Part shown: piece by piece, positions 15,948-24,458 of the stretch | Layout of the letters: the number at the start of each line of letters is the position of its first letter | Numbering within the stretch: position 1 is the stretch's first letter | Source: Candidatus Woesebacteria bacterium | GTDB lineage: Bacteria > Patescibacteriota > Microgenomatia > UBA1400 > UBA1396 | Direction of reading: 5' to 3' | Assembly: GCA_021208605.1 (NCBI GenBank) | Contig: JAJOJK010000019.1 | Span: forward strand, 1 to 37,717 | DNA length: 37,717 nucleotides | Made by a program: the position numbers and the translations under genes | The notes under the pieces: model-generated | The model's input: the letters and a program-made list of their open reading frames with translations, nothing else | Databases searched by the model: none | Told to the model about the DNA's origin: nothing

Positions 15948-17006
15948 ATGTTCGTAGCCCTCGGCCTCGTCGCATTATTAGTGATTACATTTTATTTGCT
16001 CGCAGTCATCTGCGACGAGTTTTTTGTTGAGTCGCTTGATCACATTTCTAATCGATTGAAACTTTCTTCTGATGTAGCCGGCGCCACGTTTATGGCTATG
16101 GGATCGAGTGCACCGGAACTCTTTACTTCTTTGATTGCTGTTTTCCGCGCTGGCGGCGGACACGCTGATGTCGGTGCGGGAACAATTGTGGGCTCAGCTA
16201 TTTTTAATATCTTGGTTATTATTGGTGCTTCCGCGGCTTTCAAAACGGCGAAACTGCGATGGCAGCCAGTCGTGCGCGATACATTGTTCTATTCCCTGAG
16301 TATCCTCTTGCTACTCTGGGCCTTCTGGGATGCACGCATTGTCCTGACAGAAGCCGTCTTATTTATTGCCTTGTATGTGGCGTACTTGATTGCGGTCGTC
16401 AAATGGAAGAAGATTTTTCCGTACAAAGACGTTGACCCGATCGATATCGTCGAGAAAGAAAGCAAGAAATCTGAGTTGGCTCGCGTTTCCAAACGACTGC
16501 TCAGATGGACCATTCCTGACAGCCAAAAGTATCCAGATCGCTACCTGATAACGTTTGTCATGTCGATTGTCTGGATTGCGGTCTTGAGTTTTGTGTTGGT
16601 GGAGTCAGCCGTCCACTTGGGTGAAATTCTGCATATCAATCCAACCATTATTGCCTTAACGGTTTTAGCCGCCGGAACTTCTATTCCAGACTTGCTTTCA
16701 TCTGTCATCGTGGCCAAGCGCGGTCGTGGGGACATGGCAGTCAGCAATGCTGTGGGTTCAAACGTGTTCGACATCTTATTTGGCCTCGGTGTGCCATGGA
16801 CTCTCGTCCTAGTATTCCAAGGCGGTTATGTGCCCGTTGCCAACGAAAACTTGATTGGCAGCGTGTTCTTGCTGTTTGCCACCGTGGTTGCCGTTTTCTT
16901 CTTACTGGTTCTGCGTCGCTGGCGAATTGGCCCCCGCGCCGGATGGCTTTTGATTGGACTGTACCTCATGTATTTAGCATATAAGATTGTGCCGCTTCTC
17001 CTCTAA
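15948..17006 (+). CDS. Na+/Ca2+ exchanger family protein (CaCA, YrbG-like)
   Basis: A 352-residue polytopic membrane protein with the two inverted alpha repeats of the cation/Ca2+ exchanger superfamily. Alpha-1 is GATFMAMGSSAPELFTSL (about 44-61) and alpha-2 is LAAGTSIPDLLSSVIVAK (about 240-257), followed by AVGSNVFDILFGLG. The acidic residues of GSSAPEL and GTSIPDL are the expected ion ligands. A hydrophilic loop (about 150-190) separates the halves. It should exchange Ca2+ against Na+ or another cation across the cell membrane. It is divergent from polX. Confidence 0.92.
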   Translation: MFVALGLVALLVITFYLLAVICDEFFVESLDHISNRLKLSSDVAGATFMAMGSSAPELFTSLIAVFRAGGGHADVGAGTIVGSAIFNILVIIGASAAFKTAKLRWQPVVRDTLFYSLSILLLLWAFWDARIVLTEAVLFIALYVAYLIAVVKWKKIFPYKDVDPIDIVEKESKKSELARVSKRLLRWTIPDSQKYPDRYLITFVMSIVWIAVLSFVLVESAVHLGEILHINPTIIALTVLAAGTSIPDLLSSVIVAKRGRGDMAVSNAVGSNVFDILFGLGVPWTLVLVFQGGYVPVANENLIGSVFLLFATVVAVFFLLVLRRWRIGPRAGWLLIGLYLMYLAYKIVPLLL

Positions 17007-17035
17007 AGAAGCCGATCACGAAAGGGGGAAACTCC

Positions 17036-18922
17036 ATGTCCAACTTTGATAGTAGTGAAACTCTCGTTCCTGCTCCCGATACTATCTCACAGCCCCATAT
17101 TTCGGCGCAGGAGTACACCTCGCTCTACGAAGCATCGCTCCAAGATCCAGCGGCTTTCTGGGCGCAGCACGCCCAGAATGAATTAGAATGGTTCACTCCG
17201 TGGACCGAAACCTTTACACGCACCGACGAAAAACACTTTCAGTGGTTTAGCGAAGGCAAACTCAACATTACGCACAACTGTCTTGACCGCCATGTAGCAG
17301 CCGGTCGAGGAGAGAAGACCGCCTACATTGCGCTCGACGAAAACAACGTTGCCACCACCGTCACGTATGCCGAGCTGCTGGAACAAGTCAACCAATTTGC
17401 CAACGTCCTTACTGCAATGGGTGTCGAAAAAGGCGACCGCGTTATCTTGTACATGCCGCTCGTGATTGAGCAAGTCGTAGCCATGCTGGCGTGTGCCCGC
17501 ATTGGCGCTATTCACTCGGTGGTGTTTGCCGGTTTTAGTGCGCCAGCGTTGCAACTCCGTTTTGAAGATACAGAAGCCAAACTCTTGATTTGTGGAACAT
17601 GGACGCAACGCCGCGGCAAAAGGATAGACCTTCTTTCTATAGGCCGCGAATTATCCGTGCCGACTTTGGTGGTGCCGCGCCGCGAAGCAGATGGTGAATA
17701 CGAAGCCGTCGATCTTCAAGAAAACGAAACCAACTTTGCCGAAATGGTTGCACAAGCACCAACCGAGTTCACTCCCGCCATCATGGACAGCGAAGACCCA
17801 CTCTTTATCTTGTACACCTCTGGCACCACCGGCAAACCAAAAGGCATTGTCCACACCACCGCTGGCTACAACCTCTACACCCACATGACCACGAAATTCA
17901 CGTTTGACCTCCATGACGACGACGTCTACTGGTGCACCGCTGACCCCGGCTGGATCACCGGTCACAGCTACATGGTGTATGGTCCCTTATCAGTCGGAGC
18001 TACCAGCATTATTGCCGAAGGCGCCCCAGACTATCCCGAGCCAGATCGCTGGTGGAAGATTGTGGAGCAGTATGGCGTCACCGTTTTGTATACGGCGCCT
18101 ACGGCCATCCGTCTCCTCATGAAATATGGCGAGCAGTACCCAAATCAATACGATCTGAGTTCTTTGCGCGTGTTAGGAAGCGTGGGCGAACCGATCAACC
18201 CAGCCGCCTGGCACTGGTTTTCGGAACACGTCGGTCAGAGCGCCGCGGCTTTGGTCGACACCTGGTGGCAAACCGAAACCGGCGGACACCTTTTAGTGAC
18301 CATGCCATCCATGCCGCAAAAACCTGGCTGGGCTGGACGACCGTTCCTCGGCATCGAACCCATGGTCGTCGACGACCACGGCAACCCACGCGAACCTGGC
18401 CAAAAAGGCTACTTGGTCATCAAACAACCCTGGCCATCCGCCTTCCGCACCTGCTGGCGCAACGACGAGCGCTACGAACAATACTGGACCGAGTTCGCTC
18501 CGTACTACTTCACCGGTGACTTCGCCATCTACGACGAAAACGGCTACATCCAAGTCCTCGGCCGCAGCGACGACGTTTTGAATATTGCAGGACACCGTTT
18601 GGGCACCGCCGAAGTAGAAAGTGCCTTGGTCGCCCACGAAAGTGTTGCCGAAGCCGCTGTGGTTGCTATCCCCGATGAAACCAAAGGTGAGTCATTAGTA
18701 GCCTTCGTTACGCTCCAGCCTGAGGAGGGCAGCAGTAATGAGTCCTTAGAAAATATCTTGCGCGAGCATGTTAAAAATACCATTGGTCGCTTTGCGCATA
18801 TCCAAAAGTTCAACTTCACTCAGAAGCTCCCCAAGACGCGTAGCGGAAAAATCATGCGTCGCTTGCTGCGGGCGCAAGAACTGGGCGAAGAAGTGGGTGA
18901 TACCTCGACGCTCGAAGACTAG
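17036..18922 (+). CDS. acs: Acetyl-CoA synthetase (AMP-forming)
   Basis: 628 residues; makes acetyl-CoA from acetate, ATP and CoA. Motifs: P-loop YTSGTTGKPKGIVHT (from about 259), WWQTETGGH (about 408), the YFTGDFA region, and the C-terminal PKTRSGKIMRR with K605 matching the catalytic lysine that is acetylated in other Acs proteins. VVFAGFSAPAL (CoA/adenylate region) also fits Acs. The start is ATG 17036 with a clear AAGGGGG SD 8 nt upstream. It lies 29 nt after the exchanger stop, so it may be read from that promoter. The serine hydrolase follows 9 nt later. An Acs gives a route for using external acetate, notable in a lineage with few central pathways. Confidence 0.94.
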   Translation: MSNFDSSETLVPAPDTISQPHISAQEYTSLYEASLQDPAAFWAQHAQNELEWFTPWTETFTRTDEKHFQWFSEGKLNITHNCLDRHVAAGRGEKTAYIALDENNVATTVTYAELLEQVNQFANVLTAMGVEKGDRVILYMPLVIEQVVAMLACARIGAIHSVVFAGFSAPALQLRFEDTEAKLLICGTWTQRRGKRIDLLSIGRELSVPTLVVPRREADGEYEAVDLQENETNFAEMVAQAPTEFTPAIMDSEDPLFILYTSGTTGKPKGIVHTTAGYNLYTHMTTKFTFDLHDDDVYWCTADPGWITGHSYMVYGPLSVGATSIIAEGAPDYPEPDRWWKIVEQYGVTVLYTAPTAIRLLMKYGEQYPNQYDLSSLRVLGSVGEPINPAAWHWFSEHVGQSAAALVDTWWQTETGGHLLVTMPSMPQKPGWAGRPFLGIEPMVVDDHGNPREPGQKGYLVIKQPWPSAFRTCWRNDERYEQYWTEFAPYYFTGDFAIYDENGYIQVLGRSDDVLNIAGHRLGTAEVESALVAHESVAEAAVVAIPDETKGESLVAFVTLQPEEGSSNESLENILREHVKNTIGRFAHIQKFNFTQKLPKTRSGKIMRRLLRAQELGEEVGDTSTLED

Positions 18923-18931
18923 GTTGCTACG

Positions 18932-19996
18932 ATGTCGGAATTTTCTGCTGCTGACAACCTGGACGTATCGCAAAAACTGCGAAAACTTCTCGAGGACGCC
19001 AGAGCGCAAAAGATGTTCCCTGGCGCCAGTTTAGCCTGGATCTCTGATCCGCATGCTCCTGCACACTCAATGAGTGTTGGATCACTGACATATGACGACG
19101 TCCCTATACGTGAGGGTCCAACCCTCTACGATTGTGCTTCCATTACCAAATCAATTCCCACCAGTTGTTTAGCCATAAAACTGGCCAAAGAGAAGCTTTT
19201 TACGCTTGATACCTTAGTTACCGACATTCTTCCGGAGTATACAGGAGATTGCAAAAAAACACTGAAAATAGAAGATTTAGTCGCTTTTCGCGTTCCGTTT
19301 CAACTCCAAATGTCCGCTCTCAAAGATTTGTCGGCTGAAGAAATACTTGATCGAGTCCTTACGGCGCCAATAGAACACAATTGGAAGGATAGACCTTCAA
19401 GAGAACCTGCGAAGGAATACATCAACGCCACCAGCATCCTCCTCACAAAAATTCTCGAACGCGCCACCAGCGAAACACTCCCCAACCTAGCCGAACAATA
19501 CTTCTTCAAACCACTCAAAATGCACCACACCACTTTTTTTCCAACAAAACTCGATCACGTAAACATCGCGCCCACTGAGATCGACCCCTGGCGAAATCGC
19601 GTTATCCAAGGCGAAGTCCATGATGAAAGCGCCTGGAAACTCCAGCAGCTCTTCACACCAGGTTCAGCCGGCTTGTTTTCTACCGCCACTGACCTTATCG
19701 AGTTTGCGCGCATGCTGCTCCTGGCCAGCAGTGGAGAAGAGGAAAACATATTTTCAGCCACTGACGTGCGAGAGATGTCAGAAGGCCTTGGCTGGGAAAC
19801 ACAATCGGATTGGCTCAAGGGAACGCCGCCTGGCACCTTTGGGAAAACAGGGTTCACGGGGTGTCATATTGCCATCTCGCCCCAAACGCGAAAAGCGGTC
19901 ATCCTGCTCAGCAACTCCACCTGGCCCCACCGTAGTCACCGTAATCCAGCACTCCTCAAACAACTCCGCCAGAGCATCAATGTAAGCATTTTGTAA
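18932..19996 (+). CDS. Serine hydrolase, class C beta-lactamase/PBP-like family
   Basis: 354 residues with the three motifs of the serine beta-lactamase superfamily: SITK (S70 nucleophile, K73), YIN (Y163-N165) and KTG (K305-G307, in GKTGFTG). No signal peptide or membrane helix is visible, so it is probably cytoplasmic or exported by an unusual route. Cellular substrates of such esterase or peptidase relatives vary and cannot be read from sequence. It starts 9 nt after the acs stop with no SD, probably coupled to acs translation or transcript. Confidence 0.85.
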   Translation: MSEFSAADNLDVSQKLRKLLEDARAQKMFPGASLAWISDPHAPAHSMSVGSLTYDDVPIREGPTLYDCASITKSIPTSCLAIKLAKEKLFTLDTLVTDILPEYTGDCKKTLKIEDLVAFRVPFQLQMSALKDLSAEEILDRVLTAPIEHNWKDRPSREPAKEYINATSILLTKILERATSETLPNLAEQYFFKPLKMHHTTFFPTKLDHVNIAPTEIDPWRNRVIQGEVHDESAWKLQQLFTPGSAGLFSTATDLIEFARMLLLASSGEEENIFSATDVREMSEGLGWETQSDWLKGTPPGTFGKTGFTGCHIAISPQTRKAVILLSNSTWPHRSHRNPALLKQLRQSINVSIL

Positions 19997-20013
19997 GAGT
20001 TACCCGTTTTTTC

Positions 20014-20042
20014 TTGCTTTCGTTTTCTCGGATTCTTATACT
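20014..20042 (+). promoter_or_regulatory. Sigma70-type promoter of the holin-like gene
   Basis: TTGCTT (20014-20019), a 17-nt spacer and TATACT (20037-20042), 8 nt before ATG 20051. Confidence 0.65.
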
Positions 20043-20050
20043 ACACACAT

Positions 20051-20383
20051 ATGATGTTACTAGTAAGCCTTTTATTAAGCGCGTTGGCAGTTTTTGTGAC
20101 CGCCTATATTTTGCCCGGTGTCCGGGTCGACAGTTTTGTGTCGGCACTGGTTATGGCCGTAGTGCTGGGACTCGTCAATACTTTCCTGAAACCAATCTTG
20201 GTACTCTTAACGCTGCCGATAAATATTCTGACCTTAGGTCTGTTCTTACTCGTCATCAACGCCGTCGTCGTGATGATCGCCGCCGCGCTCACGCCTGGCT
20301 TTACCATTGATAACTTACTCTGGGCACTCGTCTTCAGTGTCGTAGTATCCATTGTGGGAACGTTCCTCGGACAGCTGACGTAA
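20051..20383 (+). CDS. Phage holin family 4 (PF04020, YvlD-like) membrane protein
   Basis: 110 residues, almost wholly hydrophobic, with four predicted helices. It has the family's typical central pattern: VLGLVNTFLKPILVLLTLPINILTLG is split by a Lys-Pro pair, then INAVVVMIAAALTPGF. Chromosomal members are widespread and not tied to phage; their function is poorly known, probably envelope-related. A second ATG lies at 20054. It has its own -35/-10 promoter. Confidence 0.9.
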   Translation: MMLLVSLLLSALAVFVTAYILPGVRVDSFVSALVMAVVLGLVNTFLKPILVLLTLPINILTLGLFLLVINAVVVMIAAALTPGFTIDNLLWALVFSVVVSIVGTFLGQLT

Positions 20384-20419
20384 GCGCGCTCCGCGCGCCC
20401 CAGGTCATCACAAGGCTGG

Positions 20420-20447
20420 CTGACAGAACGCCAAACTTCAGTATAAT
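20420..20447 (+). promoter_or_regulatory. Sigma70-type promoter of trpS
   Basis: CTGACA (20420-20425), a 16-nt spacer and TATAAT (20442-20447), 9 nt before ATG 20457. No SD. Confidence 0.7.
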
Positions 20448-20456
20448 AGCCCCAAG

Positions 20457-21461
20457 ATGACACACACTGATTCCCATCCGAAATCCACCTCCAAACGCGT
20501 CCTTTCCGGCATTCGCGCCACTGGTCGGCTGCACCTTGGTAACTATCTTGGCGCCGTCAAAGGCATGCTCGAACTCCAAGACAGCGCCGAGTACGACACG
20601 CTCTACATGGTGGCCGATGTCCACACCCTCACCACGCCGTACGAAGTCGAACAGCTCCGAACGAACCGTCGCGAAGTCATCGTCGACTACCTGGCTGCAG
20701 GTCTCGACCCCCAAAAAAGCATTCTCTTCCAACAGGCCGACGTGAACGAACACATCGAGTTGGCGTTCTATTTTTCGTCGGTAGTGAGCATTGCGCGCAT
20801 GCAGCATCTGCCCACTTTTAAGGACAAGGTGAAGCAACATCCTGACCACGCCACGCTCGCGCTGCTCAACTACCCAACGCTCATGGCCTCAGACATTTTG
20901 ATTTACAACGCGGAGCTCGTTCCGGTCGGTAAAGACCAAGAGCCACACTTAGAAGTCGCCCGCGAAGTCGCTCGCAAAATGAACGACCAATACGGCACCA
21001 CCTTCCCCGAACCACAGAGTTTTGCCACCCCTGGCGCCTACGTGCCATCCCTCACCGGCGAGGGCAAAATGAGTAAATCGGTAGAAGGCAGCTTTATCAA
21101 TCTCCATGACACTATTGACGACATCCGCAAGAAAGTCCGCTCCGTGCCTACAGCCACCGAGGTCGGTGGCGAAATGGCTCCCGGAGTTTCCGCGTTGTTT
21201 AGCTTCGTGGAACTCCTGATTCCAGAGGAAAAATCCCGCTTTATGGACGCCTACAAAGACGGTTCCCTGCGCTATGTTGAACTGAAAGACACCGTAGCCG
21301 AAGCCATTGCTGCTGAGCTCAAACCACTCCAAGAGCGTCGCGCTGAACTCGCGGCCGATCCAGCATACGTTGACCAAGTCATCCGCGACGGCGCCGAAAA
21401 GGCCCGTGCATTGGCCCAAACCACTGTAGCCGACGTGAAACAAAAACTTGGTTTAGCGTAA
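20457..21461 (+). CDS. trpS: Tryptophanyl-tRNA synthetase
   Basis: 334 residues, the usual length for bacterial TrpRS. It charges tRNA-Trp. The class I signatures are GRLHLGNYLG (HIGH-like, about residues 22-31) and KMSKS (204-208). Other TrpRS landmarks are SGIRATG at the N-terminus, VADVHTLTTP, and LVPVGKDQEPHLE before the KMSKS loop. It has its own promoter and no SD. The convergent MscS gene ends 20 nt downstream with no clear terminator between. Confidence 0.96.
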   Translation: MTHTDSHPKSTSKRVLSGIRATGRLHLGNYLGAVKGMLELQDSAEYDTLYMVADVHTLTTPYEVEQLRTNRREVIVDYLAAGLDPQKSILFQQADVNEHIELAFYFSSVVSIARMQHLPTFKDKVKQHPDHATLALLNYPTLMASDILIYNAELVPVGKDQEPHLEVAREVARKMNDQYGTTFPEPQSFATPGAYVPSLTGEGKMSKSVEGSFINLHDTIDDIRKKVRSVPTATEVGGEMAPGVSALFSFVELLIPEEKSRFMDAYKDGSLRYVELKDTVAEAIAAELKPLQERRAELAADPAYVDQVIRDGAEKARALAQTTVADVKQKLGLA

Positions 21462-21481
21462 ATAGCGTCAATTCAGAAAAA

Positions 21482-22549
21482 TTACTTTTTCACCCATACC
21501 GTCTGCGTTGGGTAGGCGAGGGCAATCTTTTGCTTAGCAAACTCGTTGAGGAGATCCAAGTAAAATTGTTGCTGGAAATTCATGTGCACGGTGTAGTCTG
21601 GGTCTTCCACGAAATACACCACTTCATATATAAGAGCGGACTCGCCCAAATTCGAGAGATGAGCGCGACCAAAACGAACACCAGCAATCTTGGTAAGCAC
21701 TGCTTCCACAATCTCTGGCACTGCTTCGCGCTGCTTGGCTGTGGCTTCATACGTAATACCAAAGTGGATTTCGACTCGTCGCTCTTCGAGCTTTTTGAAG
21801 TTTTGGATCTGTGCCGTGGTCAACTCGCGGTTGGAAAAAACAATCTGCTCACCCTGCAAAGCGCGAATGCGCGTGGTTTTAATGCCGACGCGTTCCACGG
21901 TTCCAGATTTGTCGCCGACCACCACAAAATCACCAATCTCAAAGGGACGATCAAAGTAAATCGCAAACGAACTAAACAAGTCCTCCAAAATATTCTGAAG
22001 TGCAAAGGCGACAGCCACACCACCAACGCCGAGTCCAGCAATGAGCGAAGTGACGTTCATGCCTAAATTCGACGCGATTAACAAAAAGCCAAGAACCCAC
22101 AGTGCATAATTCACCACCACGAGCAATCCATGGACCGCTGAGCGCGAACCAGAAATCGAGACATCATCCAGACGATCATAGAAAAGATATTTTAGTAATT
22201 CTTGGATGGCCATGATGGCGTAGGCCACAATCGCCACCAAAAATACGGCCCAAATCGCACGGCTCACCAACACCGGTAACACGAGCGCTTGCGCAGCAAT
22301 ATACACCCCAATCACAAAGAAAAACGGCCAGGTGATGCGCTCGTTGATGCGTATCAACGTGTCGTCAAACTTGGTGGGGGAGAGCTTCGCCCAGCCTTTG
22401 AAACGTTGACGAAGAAGCCAACGTAAGACCTCGCCGGCAGCGAGCGTAAACACAACAATGAGTAACGCAATACCATACACCTGCAGCGTATTTCCAGCGT
22501 AGGTCTGATTCAAAACGGGAGTGAGAGGAGTGAAAACAGTCATATCCAT
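21482..22549 (-). CDS. MscS-family mechanosensitive channel
   Basis: 355 residues from ATG 22549, chosen because an extended -10 box (TACTAT) lies 8 nt upstream; the frame opens at 22567. It has about four hydrophobic helices in the first 180 residues. The pore-lining helix and beta domain follow: LIAGLGVGGVAVAFALQ, then NILEDLFSSFAIYFDRPFEIGDFV and GTVERVGIKTTRIR, the classical MscS signature. It should release solutes on hypo-osmotic shock. Confidence 0.94.
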   Translation of the reverse strand: MDMTVFTPLTPVLNQTYAGNTLQVYGIALLIVVFTLAAGEVLRWLLRQRFKGWAKLSPTKFDDTLIRINERITWPFFFVIGVYIAAQALVLPVLVSRAIWAVFLVAIVAYAIMAIQELLKYLFYDRLDDVSISGSRSAVHGLLVVVNYALWVLGFLLIASNLGMNVTSLIAGLGVGGVAVAFALQNILEDLFSSFAIYFDRPFEIGDFVVVGDKSGTVERVGIKTTRIRALQGEQIVFSNRELTTAQIQNFKKLEERRVEIHFGITYEATAKQREAVPEIVEAVLTKIAGVRFGRAHLSNLGESALIYEVVYFVEDPDYTVHMNFQQQFYLDLLNEFAKQKIALAYPTQTVWVKK

Positions 22550-22557
22550 GTTTTTAT

Positions 22558-22586
22558 ATAGTATCAAAGAGTATCACAGGCTCCAA
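22558..22586 (-). promoter_or_regulatory. Promoter of the mscS-like gene
   Basis: Minus strand: TTGGAG (22586-22581), a 17-nt spacer and TG-A-TACTAT (-10 at 22563-22558), 8 nt before ATG 22549. Confidence 0.65.
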
Positions 22587-22792
22587 ATGACATTCCTCGC
22601 GAGACTTCTGCCACCAGATACTCGAGGAAAACCGTAACCAAATCTTGACATTGTCGAGCTTTTTCGAGAATATGTACTTTCCCATGGAAATCTCAGTTTT
22701 TCACAAAAAATATGTTTGTATTTTTTACGGGCTTATAAACAAAAAATATGTACCACCTGTTATGGCAATCAACAATATAGATTGCTAATTTT
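22587..22792. other. AT-rich intergenic region between divergent mscS-like and mutM genes
   Basis: No gene seen. It holds TTGACA at 22645-22650 without a convincing -10, three AATATGT words (22669, 22700 and 22743 areas; the last two within a repeated ACAAAAAATATGT), and a small hairpin GCAATC/GATTGC (22765-22785) followed by TAATTTTTT, which looks like a weak rightward terminator. It may carry a short untranslated RNA or operators; nothing decisive. Confidence 0.35.
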
Positions 22793-22821
22793 TTGTACTT
22801 CCAGGCAAAGCACAGTACAAT
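22793..22821 (+). promoter_or_regulatory. Promoter of mutM
   Basis: TTGTAC (22793-22798), a 17-nt spacer and TACAAT (22816-22821), exactly 6 nt before ATG 22828. Confidence 0.65.
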
Positions 22822-22827
22822 ACTGCT

Positions 22828-23691
22828 ATGCCAGAACTTCCTGAAGTTGAAACTATTCGCCGCGGCCTCGCCGATCGTATCGTTGGCAAAACAATTAGTC
22901 AGGTAGAAGTCCGCTTGCCAAAAATGGTGAAGTCATCATCGCCAGATTTTGTTCGTGAACTTGAGGGAAACGCTTTCCATTCTGTCGATCGACAAGGGAA
23001 ACTCCTTATTTTCAACTTGGCACACTCGGCCGATCTGTCCATGCTCTTGCACCTCAAGATGACCGGCCAGCTTATTTATCGTCATGGCGATGAACAGATC
23101 GCTGGCGGACATCCGTGGCCTTCCTATAACGAAGAGCTGCCCAATTCATACTCGCACATTATCTTTACGTTTGAGTCGGGAGCACGGTTGTTTTTTAATG
23201 ACCAACGCCAGTTTGGCTATGTGAAACTAGTTGACCAAACGGCAGTCGAGAAAGAGAAATCTCGCTACGGAATTGAACCACTCACGCCGGCATTTACTCG
23301 CGCGGCATTCTTTGCGGTTCTGGATAACCGCCGTACTGCTCTCAAAGCCTTGCTTCTGAACCAACAGTTACTCAGCGGCATCGGCAATATTTACGCCGAT
23401 GAGATTTGCTTTTACGCCGGTGTCCGACCAGACAGAAAAGTAGATTCACTCTCCATCCTGGAAAAAAACGTACTCTTTGATGCTTGTCAGGTCATCATTG
23501 CCACGGCTGTTCGCCACCGTGGGACCACCATCTCCGACTACGCCGACAGCAGCGGGCGCCGTGGGAACTATTCTGATTTCCTGAAAGTCTACGGGAGAGC
23601 AGGGCAAACGTGTCTGCGCTGCGGGGGAACTATTGTGAAAACCAAAGTTGCTGGCCGAGGGACACACTTTTGCGAGAGTTGCCAAGGATAG
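22828..23691 (+). CDS. mutM: Formamidopyrimidine-DNA glycosylase
   Basis: 287 residues. It excises 8-oxoguanine and other oxidised purines and nicks the AP site. The N-terminus MPELPEVETIRRGL holds the catalytic Pro2 and Glu3. A helix-two-turn-helix (LLNQQLLSGIGNIYADE) and the C-terminal zinc finger C-x2-C ... C-x2-C (CLRCGG and CESCQG) are intact. It is leaderless by promoter position. The stop codon's last base is the first base of the 116-bp repeat element copy 2. Confidence 0.96.
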   Translation: MPELPEVETIRRGLADRIVGKTISQVEVRLPKMVKSSSPDFVRELEGNAFHSVDRQGKLLIFNLAHSADLSMLLHLKMTGQLIYRHGDEQIAGGHPWPSYNEELPNSYSHIIFTFESGARLFFNDQRQFGYVKLVDQTAVEKEKSRYGIEPLTPAFTRAAFFAVLDNRRTALKALLLNQQLLSGIGNIYADEICFYAGVRPDRKVDSLSILEKNVLFDACQVIIATAVRHRGTTISDYADSSGRRGNYSDFLKVYGRAGQTCLRCGGTIVKTKVAGRGTHFCESCQG

Positions 23692-23806
23692 GGAGACACC
23701 CCTAGGCCTATAACACACTCATTTCTTGAATAACAATCAATTTTGCAACCTATAGCCTTATTAAACACCGCCGAAACCCTGTGTTATAGGCCTAGGGGTG
23801 TCTCCC
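23691..23806. repeat. 116-bp inverted-repeat (REPIN-like) element, copy 2
   Basis: Arms 23691-23716 and 23781-23806 are perfect 26-nt reverse complements, identical to copy 1 over the first 25 nt. The pairing extends 5 nt outward (GGATA/TATCC), which includes the end of mutM. The total length is the same as copy 1, yet the 64-nt spacer is nearly unrelated except for a central CCTATAG. It starts on the last base of the mutM stop and ends 14 nt before the next -10 box. Confidence 0.9.
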
Positions 23807-23817
23807 TATCCAACTCT

Positions 23818-23826
23818 TGCTACAAT
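23818..23826 (+). promoter_or_regulatory. Extended -10 promoter of the FMN reductase gene
   Basis: TG-C-TACAAT, then 6 nt, then ATG 23833. It fixes the start against the longer frame that opens at 23743 within the repeat. Confidence 0.65.
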
Positions 23827-23832
23827 ACAGCT

Positions 23833-24402
23833 ATGTTTTCACTCGTCATCTTCAACGGATCCCTCCGCAAAGGACAATATACCCAACATGTTACGGCCTT
23901 GGTCACTGGCGTTGCCGAAGCGCATCCTGAGTTTTCTGTCACAGTGCTCGATCCGCGTTCTCTCTCACTCACATGGGACAACGAGGGTACTGCCGCGAGA
24001 CCAGCTGGCCTCAAGGAAACAATTGCCAACGCCGATGCCTTCGTCATCGTCACTCCAGAGTATAACCACGGCTATCCTGGGAGTCTGAAGTATATGCTCG
24101 ATCTCAGTCTCAAAGAGTATATTCACAAACCGGTGGCATTTGTTGGCGTGTCCAAAGGACCGTTTGGAGGCACGCGCGTTATTGAAAGTTTAGTACCGGT
24201 GGTCAGAGAACTCGGTCTTGTGGCAACTTTCCAAGACGTGAATGTGAGTAATGTGCAGGAAGAGGTCAATGAACACGGCGAGTGGCAAGACGCCAGTAAG
24301 TGGGAACGCCGCATAGAAAAACTGCTCAGCGAACTGCTGTGGATGACCAAAGCACTCTCTACGGCCCGCCAACAAGATGAGCACACTGCGGAACAATCAT
24401 AA
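23833..24402 (+). CDS. NADPH-dependent FMN reductase family protein
   Basis: 189 residues with the flavodoxin-like fold of the PF03358 family: NGSLRKGQYTQ (phosphate-binding loop for FMN), FVIVTPEYNHGYPGSLKYMLD (the PEYN motif) and FVGVSKGPFGGTR. It should reduce flavin, quinones or similar acceptors with NAD(P)H. The longer frame from 23743 would translate the repeat element and is rejected. Confidence 0.9.
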   Translation: MFSLVIFNGSLRKGQYTQHVTALVTGVAEAHPEFSVTVLDPRSLSLTWDNEGTAARPAGLKETIANADAFVIVTPEYNHGYPGSLKYMLDLSLKEYIHKPVAFVGVSKGPFGGTRVIESLVPVVRELGLVATFQDVNVSNVQEEVNEHGEWQDASKWERRIEKLLSELLWMTKALSTARQQDEHTAEQS

Positions 24403-24440
24403 CGTGCTGTAATTCAATCTATTCTTGGGCTCAATGCGTA

Positions 24441-24449
24441 TGCTATTCT
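24441..24449 (+). promoter_or_regulatory. Extended -10 promoter of the Nramp-related gene
   Basis: TG-C-TATTCT, then 9 nt (containing AGGAA), then ATG 24459. The -35 is weak. Confidence 0.5.
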
Positions 24450-24458
24450 GAATAGGAA

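Noticed and set aside
20051-20383. Prophage remnant on account of the holin-like gene
   Set aside because: PF04020 proteins are common chromosomal proteins and no other phage gene is near.
23743-23832. N-terminal extension of the FMN reductase
   Set aside because: It would translate half of the 116-bp repeat element; the -10 box at 23821-23826 fixes ATG 23833.
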